This document shows positions 6,885 through 13,707 of a stretch of 25,722 nt of DNA, piece after piece. Positions within the stretch are counted from its first letter, which is position 1; each line of letters begins with the position of its first letter. The notes under the pieces are model-generated. The model ran no database searches, was not told where the DNA came from, and worked only from the letters and a program-made list of their open reading frames with translations. The translations under genes and the position numbers were made by a program. Source of the stretch: a virus; the IMG/VR virus record IMGVR_UViG_3300037258_001191, positions 1-25,722 of that record; one strand, given 5' to 3'.

Positions 6885-8948
6885 ATGAGTTTCAACTTTT
6901 CAGTTTATCAGGCCGGCCGCCGTTGGGGCGATCGGGCCCGCTGCGGCGCATTGGCAGTTTTCTGCGCGCTCCTTGTCTCTGTGGTGAATAGCCGCGCGCA
7001 GACCGGGCCTTATGTTGTGATGCCGGGTGTTCAGGTCGGGCCAGACGCCCAATACTCGAGCGCACAATTTGCTACAAGCTCGGGCGGACTTCTTGTCCCC
7101 TGGGCAAACAGCTATCTGACGAATTTCGGCCAGATCACAATCTACACCAATGCGGCAAATCAGAACCTGCCGCCAAATATTATCGGCACGTATTCGTATA
7201 GTAGTACCAACTCAGGTTTGGGAGTTGCCATCTTTGTCAATTCCACTGTGGCGACGACAAATGTTCTCGTTTATTCGCCGAATGGACAGAACTTTGGCTT
7301 CGCGGGATGGAACCTCGTGCCATCAAATCAGATCGCCGCTGGAGGCACGTCGTTTGACATCCAGCCTCCGAGCGGTGGGTCTTTGCAAAATCTCACGGGA
7401 AACTGGACAGACGACGATGGCAATTATATTGGCGGAATTTGCCTCGGGACGTACGGCATTACTGCCAGCGTCTCTCAATCGGTAGCGCTGTCGGCAGCGG
7501 CATTGATTTCTGGTTCAGTTCCGCCGGTCCCAGGATATGTGGCCTATTTCGACCCGGCAACGGCCGCGACGAACAACGGGGCCACACTGACCGCATGGAA
7601 TGACAGCTCGGGCAATGGTAACACGATTGCTTTTGGCGGTGGCGGAATTACATGGTCTGAAAATGGGATCGGCGGGCGCCCGGGTATCTTTTTTAATGCC
7701 TCAACTTCGGTTGGAACGAACGATGGTTTCTTTTCGCGTTATAGCCTCAATACCAGTATCACATTGTTCCTTTGCTTCAATGATTACGGAGCAGCAACGA
7801 TTCCTCAATGGGGCGGTTCTGGAGCGCCTTATATATTCTGCGCGGGCACGCCGGCGGATTTTAATGGATGGTTTATTTCCCCCGCCGTTGGAGGTCCTCC
7901 AGGAAACGTTGGGTATATGTCTGGCACAAACGGCTATCAGGCGTACTGGGGAATCACCTTGAGGCGCGATCCGCAAGTGCTTTGCGTGCGTTATGACGGG
8001 GTCAGTTTCAAAGTTTACAGGAATGGCATAAAGGAGAGCGACCCGAACATTCAAAACTCATTGGGCGGTGGCAATGCGCCGCAACCAAACGGTATCGGTG
8101 CGGCTGGTAACTTCATCCTTGGCCAACTCGGCAATATTGCGGAGAACGCATGGAACGGGATTTACGGAAGGATTATTGTTTATCCCACGGCGTTATCTGC
8201 CAGTCAGGTTAATCAGGTCAATTCATTCCTGATGAATTATTATGGGATTGGGCAGAATGAAATCCTGTTAGAGGGCGATTCAATCACGTTGGCCGATGAA
8301 GGAGGTAATTTTTCGAATCTTGAAGCGTACGTTTCCGAAGCGTTTCCTTGGTTCCAGGTCGCAAATGTTGCCCAGCTTGGGAGAACGACAATCGGCGACG
8401 TCACTAATGCCTACAATTGGGCGCCGTTCAATAGTGAGGGAAACGGAGTGCACATTGCCGCGTTTATGGAGCGGGTGAACGACGACAATGCCAGTGACAG
8501 CATCGCCATAACGGAGACCAACTACCTGAATTGGGCGTCGATCGCCAGGAGCAACGGCTGGCAGACGATTGCCTGCACGATACCTTCTTACCAGGAGGGC
8601 GACAATAACGGCACGCGTACAAACCTAAACACGTACCTTCGGACGAATTGGTTCGGCCTTGGGTTCAATGCCATCTGTGATTACGCGGCGGTTCCGACGA
8701 TTGGAACAAACGGGGCCTGCAGCAATAGTGTAGTATTTTTCTCTGATAAGACGCACCCGCTATCGAACGGCTATCAGTATTTCTCCAACTCTCTCGTCAA
8801 CACGATCCAGTCATTGATCCCGAACTCGGGTTACATTTGGGACCAGCCGTGTTCGCCATTTGTCACGCCGCAGTTATGGAACAGCAATGATACGGGGGTG
8901 TTATTTTGGGACTCGGGACTGCACTCAAACCTCGTCTCGGCCCAATGA
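6885..8948 (+). CDS. Secreted SGNH-hydrolase with LamG-like domain
   Basis: A 687-residue protein with an N-terminal Sec signal peptide (hydrophobic core about 21-35, likely cleavage after SRA near residue 38). Residues about 205-450 contain a LamG/concanavalin-like beta-sandwich pattern (YFDPATAATNNGATLTAWND, later GIYGRIIVYPTALSASQVNQ). Residues about 457-665 are an SGNH/GDSL hydrolase: block I is GDSIT with nucleophile S466, and block V is DKTHP with D621 and H624. Family knowledge: such enzymes deacetylate or cleave esters on polysaccharides, so in a virion module it may be a tail-associated depolymerase. The signal peptide is unusual for a virion protein and suggests either a host-derived cargo gene or display at the cell envelope. 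The start is the ATG at 6885; no strong ribosome-binding site precedes it. A generic CACAGAGGCACGGAG repeat lies upstream. Confidence 0.8.
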   Translation: MSFNFSVYQAGRRWGDRARCGALAVFCALLVSVVNSRAQTGPYVVMPGVQVGPDAQYSSAQFATSSGGLLVPWANSYLTNFGQITIYTNAANQNLPPNIIGTYSYSSTNSGLGVAIFVNSTVATTNVLVYSPNGQNFGFAGWNLVPSNQIAAGGTSFDIQPPSGGSLQNLTGNWTDDDGNYIGGICLGTYGITASVSQSVALSAAALISGSVPPVPGYVAYFDPATAATNNGATLTAWNDSSGNGNTIAFGGGGITWSENGIGGRPGIFFNASTSVGTNDGFFSRYSLNTSITLFLCFNDYGAATIPQWGGSGAPYIFCAGTPADFNGWFISPAVGGPPGNVGYMSGTNGYQAYWGITLRRDPQVLCVRYDGVSFKVYRNGIKESDPNIQNSLGGGNAPQPNGIGAAGNFILGQLGNIAENAWNGIYGRIIVYPTALSASQVNQVNSFLMNYYGIGQNEILLEGDSITLADEGGNFSNLEAYVSEAFPWFQVANVAQLGRTTIGDVTNAYNWAPFNSEGNGVHIAAFMERVNDDNASDSIAITETNYLNWASIARSNGWQTIACTIPSYQEGDNNGTRTNLNTYLRTNWFGLGFNAICDYAAVPTIGTNGACSNSVVFFSDKTHPLSNGYQYFSNSLVNTIQSLIPNSGYIWDQPCSPFVTPQLWNSNDTGVLFWDSGLHSNLVSAQ

Positions 8949-8957
8949 CTCTTCATG

Positions 8958-9131
8958 CTACCACGCGCTCAAATCAATTCGGCAGGCATCGCAGACAAGG
9001 CAATGAGACTTTTTAACGGTTGCCGGGTTCTTTCCGCACACTTCGCAAAAGCTGTCCGGGTGCGGACCGACCCGCGGGAAAAACCAACCGAGAAGTTTAG
9101 AAAGTATGTGCCTCATGGCGCTTAGATTCAT
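8958..9131 (-). CDS. Small zinc-ribbon protein, antisense
   Basis: A 57-residue minus-strand ORF lying convergent to the SGNH gene. The C-terminal half reads FCEVCGKNPATVKKSHCLVC followed by DAC: a CxxC, a 14-residue spacer, and a second CxxC with a further cysteine three residues on. This is a clear zinc-ribbon arrangement and unlikely as a chance translation. The N-terminus has a hydrophobic helix (HILSKLLGWFF). The frame stays open upstream to 9314 but would then overlap the next plus-strand gene, so the ATG at 9131 or 9116 is preferred. Only 15 bases separate it from the plus-strand start at 9147, leaving little room for promoters. Function unknown. Confidence 0.45.
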   Translation of the reverse strand: MNLSAMRHILSKLLGWFFPRVGPHPDSFCEVCGKNPATVKKSHCLVCDACRIDLSAW

Positions 9132-9146
9132 GGCGACCCAATTCTC

Positions 9147-9479
9147 ATGATGAATACCAAAAACATCAACTGGGGCAAGATGTATTCGATCACCGGGACT
9201 CTGGGTGTCCTTGGCGCGTTTGCGATTTGGGCGTTCACCAAGGCGAGCACGTATGCGGTGTTGCCGGGGCAGGTTGCGGATCACGAGCGGCGGATTACAG
9301 CTTTGGAATCTCAAGCGGCGACGAATGCGGTGCGGCTGGATGATCGGTTGGATCGGATTGACAGGGATTTGAAGGTGATTTTCCGGAGGTTGGACGCAGG
9401 GGGAAGCGCCGTGAATGAGGTGGATGCCAGGAGCGCCGGGAGTGCCATGACCACAACGAACATTATTAGTGAGAGGTAA
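9147..9479 (+). CDS. Small membrane protein with coiled coil (holin/spanin-like?)
   Basis: 110 residues. One membrane helix at about 14-31 (SITGTLGVLGAFAIWAF) is followed by a heptad-like helix at about 43-85 (ADHERRITALESQAATNAV, then LDDRLDRIDRDLKVIFRRLD). This N-anchored, coiled-coil layout is common for small phage envelope proteins near lysis genes, but no family is identifiable. It starts with ATGATG and sits only 5 bases from the next gene, so the two are probably translationally linked. Its neighbours are other small envelope-directed proteins, which together suggest an envelope or lysis subcluster (9147-11414). Confidence 0.65.
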   Translation: MMNTKNINWGKMYSITGTLGVLGAFAIWAFTKASTYAVLPGQVADHERRITALESQAATNAVRLDDRLDRIDRDLKVIFRRLDAGGSAVNEVDARSAGSAMTTTNIISER

Positions 9480-9484
9480 ACATC

Positions 9485-9844
9485 ATGACGAATCCGAATC
9501 CATTACTTGAACTGGGACAACAAGCCGCGAGCTACGCGGGTTACAACCTGTCTGGCGGCGAAATTACTTTAATTGTCAGCGCGACTGGAACGGTCGTTGC
9601 GGGACTGGTCCACTATGCGCACCTGGCGGTTTATGCCTGCGGCCGAGCCGGCGGTTGGGAGGGGGTGAAGCGGTTTGTGAGGACGGGTTCAACAGCGGTG
9701 GTGGCTGGTCCGAGTTCGGTCAATCCTCCCTCACCCCTGCCCTCTCCCCAAGGAGAGGGTGTCGCGCAGGTCAGTCCTGCGGCGTTGGCAGGTGGGACGA
9801 TGATCTCGCCGGATCCACATATGAAAGGGCCGCTGGGATTGTGA
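9485..9844 (+). CDS. Small membrane protein carrying repeat-derived segment
   Basis: 119 residues. There is one strongly hydrophobic segment at about 25-51 (ITLIVSATGTVVAGLVHYAH). AGAGG lies just upstream of the ATG. The size and hydrophobicity would fit a holin-like or membrane-associated phage protein, but no family is recognised. Residues about 80-104 (PPSPLPSPQGEGVAQVSPAA) come from an interspersed repeat at 9726-9771, which has also been read in the same frame in the gene at 11745. The native C-terminus may therefore end near residue 78, with the tail after it acquired. Confidence 0.6.
   Translation: MTNPNPLLELGQQAASYAGYNLSGGEITLIVSATGTVVAGLVHYAHLAVYACGRAGGWEGVKRFVRTGSTAVVAGPSSVNPPSPLPSPQGEGVAQVSPAALAGGTMISPDPHMKGPLGL
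9726..9771. repeat. CCCTCACCCC...CTCTCCC...GGAGAGGG repeat
   Basis: CTCCCTCACCCCTGCCCTCT, then CCCC-AAGG-AGAGGG forming a hairpin, then GTCGCGCAGGTC. Near-identical copies lie at 11801-11850 (same translation frame, including GEGVAQV) and 11170-11199 (different frame). Confidence 0.85.
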
Positions 9845-9876
9845 GGCGTAAGATTTCGGTACAAACAAAAAACACA

Positions 9877-10272
9877 ATGAAAACAAAACCATTAGCACTT
9901 ATCGGCATCGCGGTGGCAGCGCCACTTGCATTTGCATTAACCGGGTGTGCGACGCAATCGGTCACGACTGCGGCATACAAAACTGAAGCGACGACGGACG
10001 CCGCTGTCACCACGGCCATGAGCGCCTGGGGCGCCTATGTATCCATGTATCATCCGCCGACCAGCCAGGAGTTGGAAGTGGAAAAGGCGTTCGACGCGTA
10101 TCAACAGGCGGAGTTGGCGGCGATTGATGCCACGACAGCTTACGCGAACGCCGCCGGCACAAATTCCGTGGCCGAATCGCAACAGGAAACAGTGGCACTT
10201 ACGTCGGCGACGCAGTCTCTGACGGATCTGTTGAATTTGGCGGCGCAGTTTGAGCAATCGACGAATAAATAG
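9877..10272 (+). CDS. Predicted lipoprotein
   Basis: 131 residues with a lipoprotein signal peptide: MKTK, a hydrophobic stretch at 6-21, and lipobox LTGC with acylated Cys24. The mature part is Ala/Thr/Gln-rich and helical (ELEVEKAFDAYQQAELAAID). The likely location is the inner face of the outer membrane or the periplasm. In a phage module it could act at the envelope in lysis (outer spanin-like), in superinfection exclusion, or be a host-acquired cargo gene; the sequence does not decide. Part of the signal peptide is encoded by a GTGGCAGCGCCACTTGC palindrome (9913-9929), and the same 17 bases start again inside the stop codon (10272), so the gene is bracketed by a direct repeat. Confidence 0.75.
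   Translation: MKTKPLALIGIAVAAPLAFALTGCATQSVTTAAYKTEATTDAAVTTAMSAWGAYVSMYHPPTSQELEVEKAFDAYQQAELAAIDATTAYANAAGTNSVAESQQETVALTSATQSLTDLLNLAAQFEQSTNK
9913..9929. repeat. GTGGCAGCGCCACTTGC repeat within signal peptide
   Basis: A 17-base unit with an inverted GTGGC/GCCAC core, identical to 10272-10288. It is translated as VAAPLA in the lipoprotein signal peptide. Confidence 0.8.
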
Positions 10273-10288
10273 TGGCAGCGCCACTTGC
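10272..10288. repeat. GTGGCAGCGCCACTTGC repeat at lipoprotein stop
   Basis: An exact second copy of the 17-base unit, beginning at the last base of the lipoprotein stop codon. It could form a weak hairpin but has no T-run. Confidence 0.8.
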
Positions 10289-10366
10289 CTGGATAAAAAC
10301 AAAAACCGAAAACCCGTTCGAGGACGAGAACGAGAACGGCGACGAGAACGAAAGGAGTCAATAATC

Positions 10367-10570
10367 ATGAATCAAGCAATGTTACAACTGGTGCTCTTCG
10401 GAATCGAAGAGGTCATTCAACAGGCCCCGGCTTTGGCGGCGGATCTGCAAAAGATATTCGCCAATGGAACGCCAACGGCGGCGGATTTTGCGGCTCTGCG
10501 AGCCAAGGTGGCGGCGCAGAGTTATCAGCAATTTGTGCCGGGGACGGCGGTTGGCGCCGCGGCCAAATAA
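10367..10570 (+). CDS. Small helical protein, 67 aa
   Basis: A 67-residue protein with a strong ribosome-binding site (AAAGGAG, 9 bases before the ATG at 10367). It is mostly helical and Ala/Gln-rich (LQLVLFGIEEVIQQAPALAA, then DLQKIFANGTPTAADFAALR). There is no membrane segment, no cysteine and no recognised family. Immediately upstream (10320-10351) is a short tandem of GACGAGAACG-like units, noncoding in this frame. The good translation signal and in-line position between the lipoprotein and hydrolase genes argue that it is a real gene. Confidence 0.6.
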   Translation: MNQAMLQLVLFGIEEVIQQAPALAADLQKIFANGTPTAADFAALRAKVAAQSYQQFVPGTAVGAAAK

Positions 10571-10616
10571 AACCTGGAAAAATTAGAGCGGATTGACATC
10601 CGCTGCCACGCATAAA

Positions 10617-11414
10617 ATGCCAAAAATCCTCATCTGGACCGGGGCGCATGATCCGTTGGATGGCGCGATAAAGTTTCTCACGCACGGTCGTGGGACGCAT
10701 GCGGCGTTCCTGCGGGCCGACGGCGCAACGGTGCATGAGGCGTTTTGGCCGAAGGTACGGGACCGGGCGTTGACGGATGCTGATCTGCAAAATGCGCGCG
10801 CTTTCGCGATCGAAGGCGTGACGCATCAGCAATGCCTGGCGTTCGAGCATCTCTTCGACGCGAATCTGCGCCGCGGGATCCGGTACTCGATCGTGGACCT
10901 GTTTCGCTATGCGCTGAACATGCCGTCGAGGGATGAGCATCACACATTTTGTTCCCGGTACGTGCTGCACTGTTGCAATGCAATCCTGCACGAATATCAA
11001 ATGCCGCTGATCCGCATCCCGGACCATGACTGGGCGAGTCCGAGGGATTTGCTGATTTCGCCGCGGCTTTCGGAGACGGATGTGCTCAGGGCTTATTTGG
11101 CGAGCGCGGCCGCTCTCCCTACAAATGAACAACACGAGAGCAGGCGCTCGCCACGCTCGCTAGCTAGAGCCCCGGCCCTCTCCCGCTGGGAGAGGGTGAC
11201 AAGCAGGGCCGGTCAACCGCGAACTAACTTTATGAATAACGATCCGATCCACATTAAGCCGTCGCATAAGGGTTTGCTGACGGAGAAGGCGCGCGCGGCG
11301 GGGAAAAGCCCAATCGAGTTCGCGCATTATGTCCTGGCGCATAAGGATATTTTTCATCCGGCCACGATTAAGGAGGCGCAGTTTGCGGTGAATGCCTCGA
11401 AATGGAAGAAGTAG
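10617..11414 (+). CDS. YiiX/DUF830-type cysteine hydrolase fused to small phage protein
   Basis: 265 residues in two modules. Residues 1-151 match the YiiX/DUF830 group of NlpC/P60-like papain-fold hydrolases: His28 in the GTHAAF strand, then HEAFWP, a GIRYSIVDLFRYALN helix, catalytic Cys112 in HTFCSRYV, and the closing DWASPRDLLISP. Such enzymes cut amide or thioester bonds, so a role in cell-wall entry or lysis is plausible. Residues about 164-203 translate inserted repeats (11114-11199). Residues 206-265 form a separate 60-residue module beginning with its own ATG at 11232 (HIKPSHKGLL...AQFAVNASKWKK), a pattern typical of very small stand-alone phage proteins. The repeat probably removed the stop of the first gene and joined the two. 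Independent initiation at 11232 remains possible. Chosen start: the ATG at 10617. Confidence 0.7.
   Translation: MPKILIWTGAHDPLDGAIKFLTHGRGTHAAFLRADGATVHEAFWPKVRDRALTDADLQNARAFAIEGVTHQQCLAFEHLFDANLRRGIRYSIVDLFRYALNMPSRDEHHTFCSRYVLHCCNAILHEYQMPLIRIPDHDWASPRDLLISPRLSETDVLRAYLASAAALPTNEQHESRRSPRSLARAPALSRWERVTSRAGQPRTNFMNNDPIHIKPSHKGLLTEKARAAGKSPIEFAHYVLAHKDIFHPATIKEAQFAVNASKWKK
11114..11199. repeat. Empty-site copy of the MITE target repeat
   Basis: Positions 11114-11163 match 2663-2712 at 48 of 50 bases. They are followed directly by CTAG again (11164-11167), then AGCCCC and a CCCTCTCCC/GGGAGAGGG hairpin corresponding to the sequence right of the MITE at 2988. The junction therefore reads CTAGCTAG, with no element between the halves. 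Confidence 0.85.
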
Positions 11415-11453
11415 TCAGAGACTCCTGACGTCGTCTCCTACGAGATTAAGAAT

Positions 11454-11726
11454 ATGCCGATTTACGAATATGAAAACAGGGTGACCGGGGAGCGCGTAGA
11501 GCTGATCCGGTCGGTGGGGAAGAAATATGATTGTCCACCGGATTTGTTGCCGGTGATCTCGCTTCCCGGCAGGCCGAAGGTTGGAGATGGCCTGCCGAAT
11601 CCCGCGGATGCTGATCAGTCGATTCCACGGGCGTTTAAGGAGTGCGAGCAGCGCATCGGGACGTCCGAGACCTGCCGGCAGAGCGGGTTTACCGCGAAAC
11701 AAATCAAGAAAGCGTGGGGAATCTAA
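11454..11726 (+). CDS. Small hypothetical protein, 90 aa
   Basis: 90 residues starting MPIYEYENRVTGERVELIRS. The first residues resemble the start of FmdB-type regulatory proteins, but the CxxC zinc ribbon of that family is missing: the only cysteines are isolated (KYDCP, FKECEQ, ETCRQ). The C-terminal end is basic and helical (TAKQIKKAWGI). It is probably a small virion-module protein of unknown role. It starts at the ATG at 11454 after an A-rich leader and ends 18 bases before the next gene. Confidence 0.55.
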   Translation: MPIYEYENRVTGERVELIRSVGKKYDCPPDLLPVISLPGRPKVGDGLPNPADADQSIPRAFKECEQRIGTSETCRQSGFTAKQIKKAWGI

Positions 11727-11744
11727 CCGCGGAGAACAAAGAAT

Positions 11745-13634
11745 ATGAAAAAGAAAAAAGTTGAATTTAAATTTGATGGGGAAACAAACGCAGCGGCCGC
11801 CCTCCCTCACCCCGGCCCTCTCCCGCTGGGAGAGGGAGTCGCGCAGGTCCGTCAAGCCGTGGTCGACCGTGGGCCGTATGCGGTCGGAATGAAGGAAGCA
11901 TACAAAGCGGATAGTGTGACTATCGAAACCCCAGGAAGCTCGGTCACTTATACCAGGCAGGACGTCGAGATGTGGTTGCACGGAATGAACATTGTGAGAC
12001 GAATGGCTGGTGATGAGGCTTGCCGTCAGTCTGTCGCCATTACAATCAACAATAAAACTGCTGCAATGTCAGGGGAAAAGAGTACTTCTGCTCTACCTAA
12101 ATTGGTGCGGGCGCTGGCGATCGTGGCAATCCTGTTTTCCGTTTTCATAGGCGGGCCATGCGATGGCTCGGAGATTATTCGGGGGTATGCGCCGGTGGAT
12201 GGGCAGCAGCTCTATGCGGCGGACCTGGATAACCTGGTGGATGAATCGACCATTGGCGTGCAGTTCTATAATGATCAACAGACGACGCCGGTGCTGGGGG
12301 CGGGCTATTATTTCCTCATTTTGAACCCGGCGAATCAGACTTATTACCGGCTTAACGCGCAGCAGGTGCTTTACGGCAACACGAACTTTTTCATTAACGC
12401 CCCGCTTGAGAGTGTGCCGGGATACGGACTGATGTTGTTTTATGACCCGACAAATGGATGGGTGGCTTCCACCACAGTTTCAAATTTTCTTTGGAACTCG
12501 GCGTCGAACATCAATGTGGCGGGGTTATCGTTCGCCAATACGAACAATGGCGGGGCCACGAATGCGTTTGTTCTGGCGCGCTGGCCGTACCCGGGGCCAT
12601 CGGGCGCGGCGCCGAACTGGACAAATTATCCCGCGCATTTTCTCATCTTCGATACTAACGGCATTCCGTATCGAGAGGGGATGTCCAACCTCGACGTGAA
12701 TGTGGCGTTTGACCTGGGGACGGTCTATGCGCTGCCTTATGAATTCGAACAGGAATTCGCGCCCTGGCGATTGTATGGGACCAATACAGCGGCGCCGTAC
12801 ACGAATGCTTTCGGCTGGCAGACCAATTTTCCAATTACGGCGTATTTCCAGACGAACATTTCCGGCACGAACCTGCCGACGTTGACGGACAACGACACGA
12901 TTCCAATCAATTCGACACAGCAGGGGGTGGTTGGGAGCGGCCCGACAAACACGGCGGCTTCCCTCCTGTCCATCTACGAGTACATGACAAACAAGAACGC
13001 GTTGCCGCCGTATACGATTGCGCGGATTCAGTTCGCCGGCGTTCCGGACCAACTGGCGATCACTAACATGGATTCGATAACGGGGTTTATCACGAACGTA
13101 AGCGCGGCGATCGATTGGTCAAACTCATTTCCGGTAGCCGTATCCTGGGCTGGAGAGGTGGCGCAGATTCCGACCGTGCCCAGCGTGCAGAGTAATACGC
13201 TTTTTTACGCAGTGCAGACCAATAACGGAACGGCGCCGCTGGCGTTTCAGCTTTATACGAATTTGGCGACGGCGTTGACGAGGACCACGCCAATAACCGG
13301 GAACGGTGTGAACCCGACGCACGGCGGGACGTTGTATTGGATTACGAATGTTACGTGTGTGAATGCGGACGTGATACAGACGGTATCGGCGACGTCACTG
13401 CGGACCGGCGTCTATGATGTTTATTTTCGGACCCCGGCCGCGAATGCGCTGTATTACTTGTCCGGGATGTGTTTGCAGCCGCCTGCGGGGGGCGGCTTCG
13501 CCAATTTCACTGAGCATGTTGTTCTTTCCCAGGATGATATGATTACGACGAATTTTGTCCGGATTTTGACGGAGGCGGATAATAACAACGCGGCGCAGTC
13601 GCCGCTGAACCAGGTACTCATACAACCGCAATAA
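11745..13634 (+). CDS. Large Asn/Thr-rich tail-fibre-like protein, composite N-terminus
   Basis: A 629-residue ORF in three parts. Residues 1-17 are basic, and 19-40 translate an interspersed repeat (PHPGPLPLGEGVAQV). Residues about 45-107 look like an independent small protein (SVTIETPGSSVTYTRQDVEM and onward). From about 108 there is a new Met followed by a Sec-type hydrophobic stretch (LVRALAIVAILFSVFIGG) and a long beta-rich, Asn/Thr/Gly/Tyr-rich region. That region opens YAPVDGQQLYAADLDNLVDE, the kind of short segment seen at the start of phage fibre or receptor-binding proteins. A partial copy of the CTCTACC hairpin repeat at 12077-12097 lies exactly at the join, so two genes may have been fused; a start at 12066 would give a secreted protein of 522 residues. 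I annotate the full frame because it has no stop. Position before the adaptor and nozzle genes supports a tail role. Confidence 0.6.
   Translation: MKKKKVEFKFDGETNAAAALPHPGPLPLGEGVAQVRQAVVDRGPYAVGMKEAYKADSVTIETPGSSVTYTRQDVEMWLHGMNIVRRMAGDEACRQSVAITINNKTAAMSGEKSTSALPKLVRALAIVAILFSVFIGGPCDGSEIIRGYAPVDGQQLYAADLDNLVDESTIGVQFYNDQQTTPVLGAGYYFLILNPANQTYYRLNAQQVLYGNTNFFINAPLESVPGYGLMLFYDPTNGWVASTTVSNFLWNSASNINVAGLSFANTNNGGATNAFVLARWPYPGPSGAAPNWTNYPAHFLIFDTNGIPYREGMSNLDVNVAFDLGTVYALPYEFEQEFAPWRLYGTNTAAPYTNAFGWQTNFPITAYFQTNISGTNLPTLTDNDTIPINSTQQGVVGSGPTNTAASLLSIYEYMTNKNALPPYTIARIQFAGVPDQLAITNMDSITGFITNVSAAIDWSNSFPVAVSWAGEVAQIPTVPSVQSNTLFYAVQTNNGTAPLAFQLYTNLATALTRTTPITGNGVNPTHGGTLYWITNVTCVNADVIQTVSATSLRTGVYDVYFRTPAANALYYLSGMCLQPPAGGGFANFTEHVVLSQDDMITTNFVRILTEADNNNAAQSPLNQVLIQPQ
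11801..11850. repeat. CCCTCACCCC...GGGAGAGGG repeat near CDS start
   Basis: Second full copy of the family seen at 9726-9771, with CCCTCTCCC/GGGAGAGGG inverted arms and the trailing GTCGCGCAGGTC. It is read as PHPGPLPLGEGVAQV in this ORF. Confidence 0.85.
12077..12097. repeat. Partial CTCTACC hairpin repeat at gene junction
   Basis: AAGAGTACTTCTGCTCTACC resembles the unit at 4000-4022. It sits at the boundary between the small N-terminal module and the signal-peptide-like segment of the ORF starting at 11745. Confidence 0.5.
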
Positions 13635-13642
13635 GACTCGTC

Positions 13643-13685
13643 GGGCGAGGGCGCCCTCCGGGCACGCGGGGCGCGTGCGCTCCCC
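13643..13685. repeat. GGGCGC...CGCTCCCC repeat between genes
   Basis: The most complete copy of the family also found at 3909, 6331, 6484 and 17540. The self-complementary core is GCACGCGGGGCGCGTGC. It fills the gap between the fibre-like and adaptor genes and ends about 10 bases before the adaptor's AAGGA ribosome-binding site. Confidence 0.8.
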
Positions 13686-13707
13686 AAAAAAGAAGGAAAA
13701 ACACACT

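Noticed and set aside
11454-11726. FmdB-family zinc-ribbon regulator
   Set aside because: Only the first few residues match; the paired CxxC motifs that define the family are absent.
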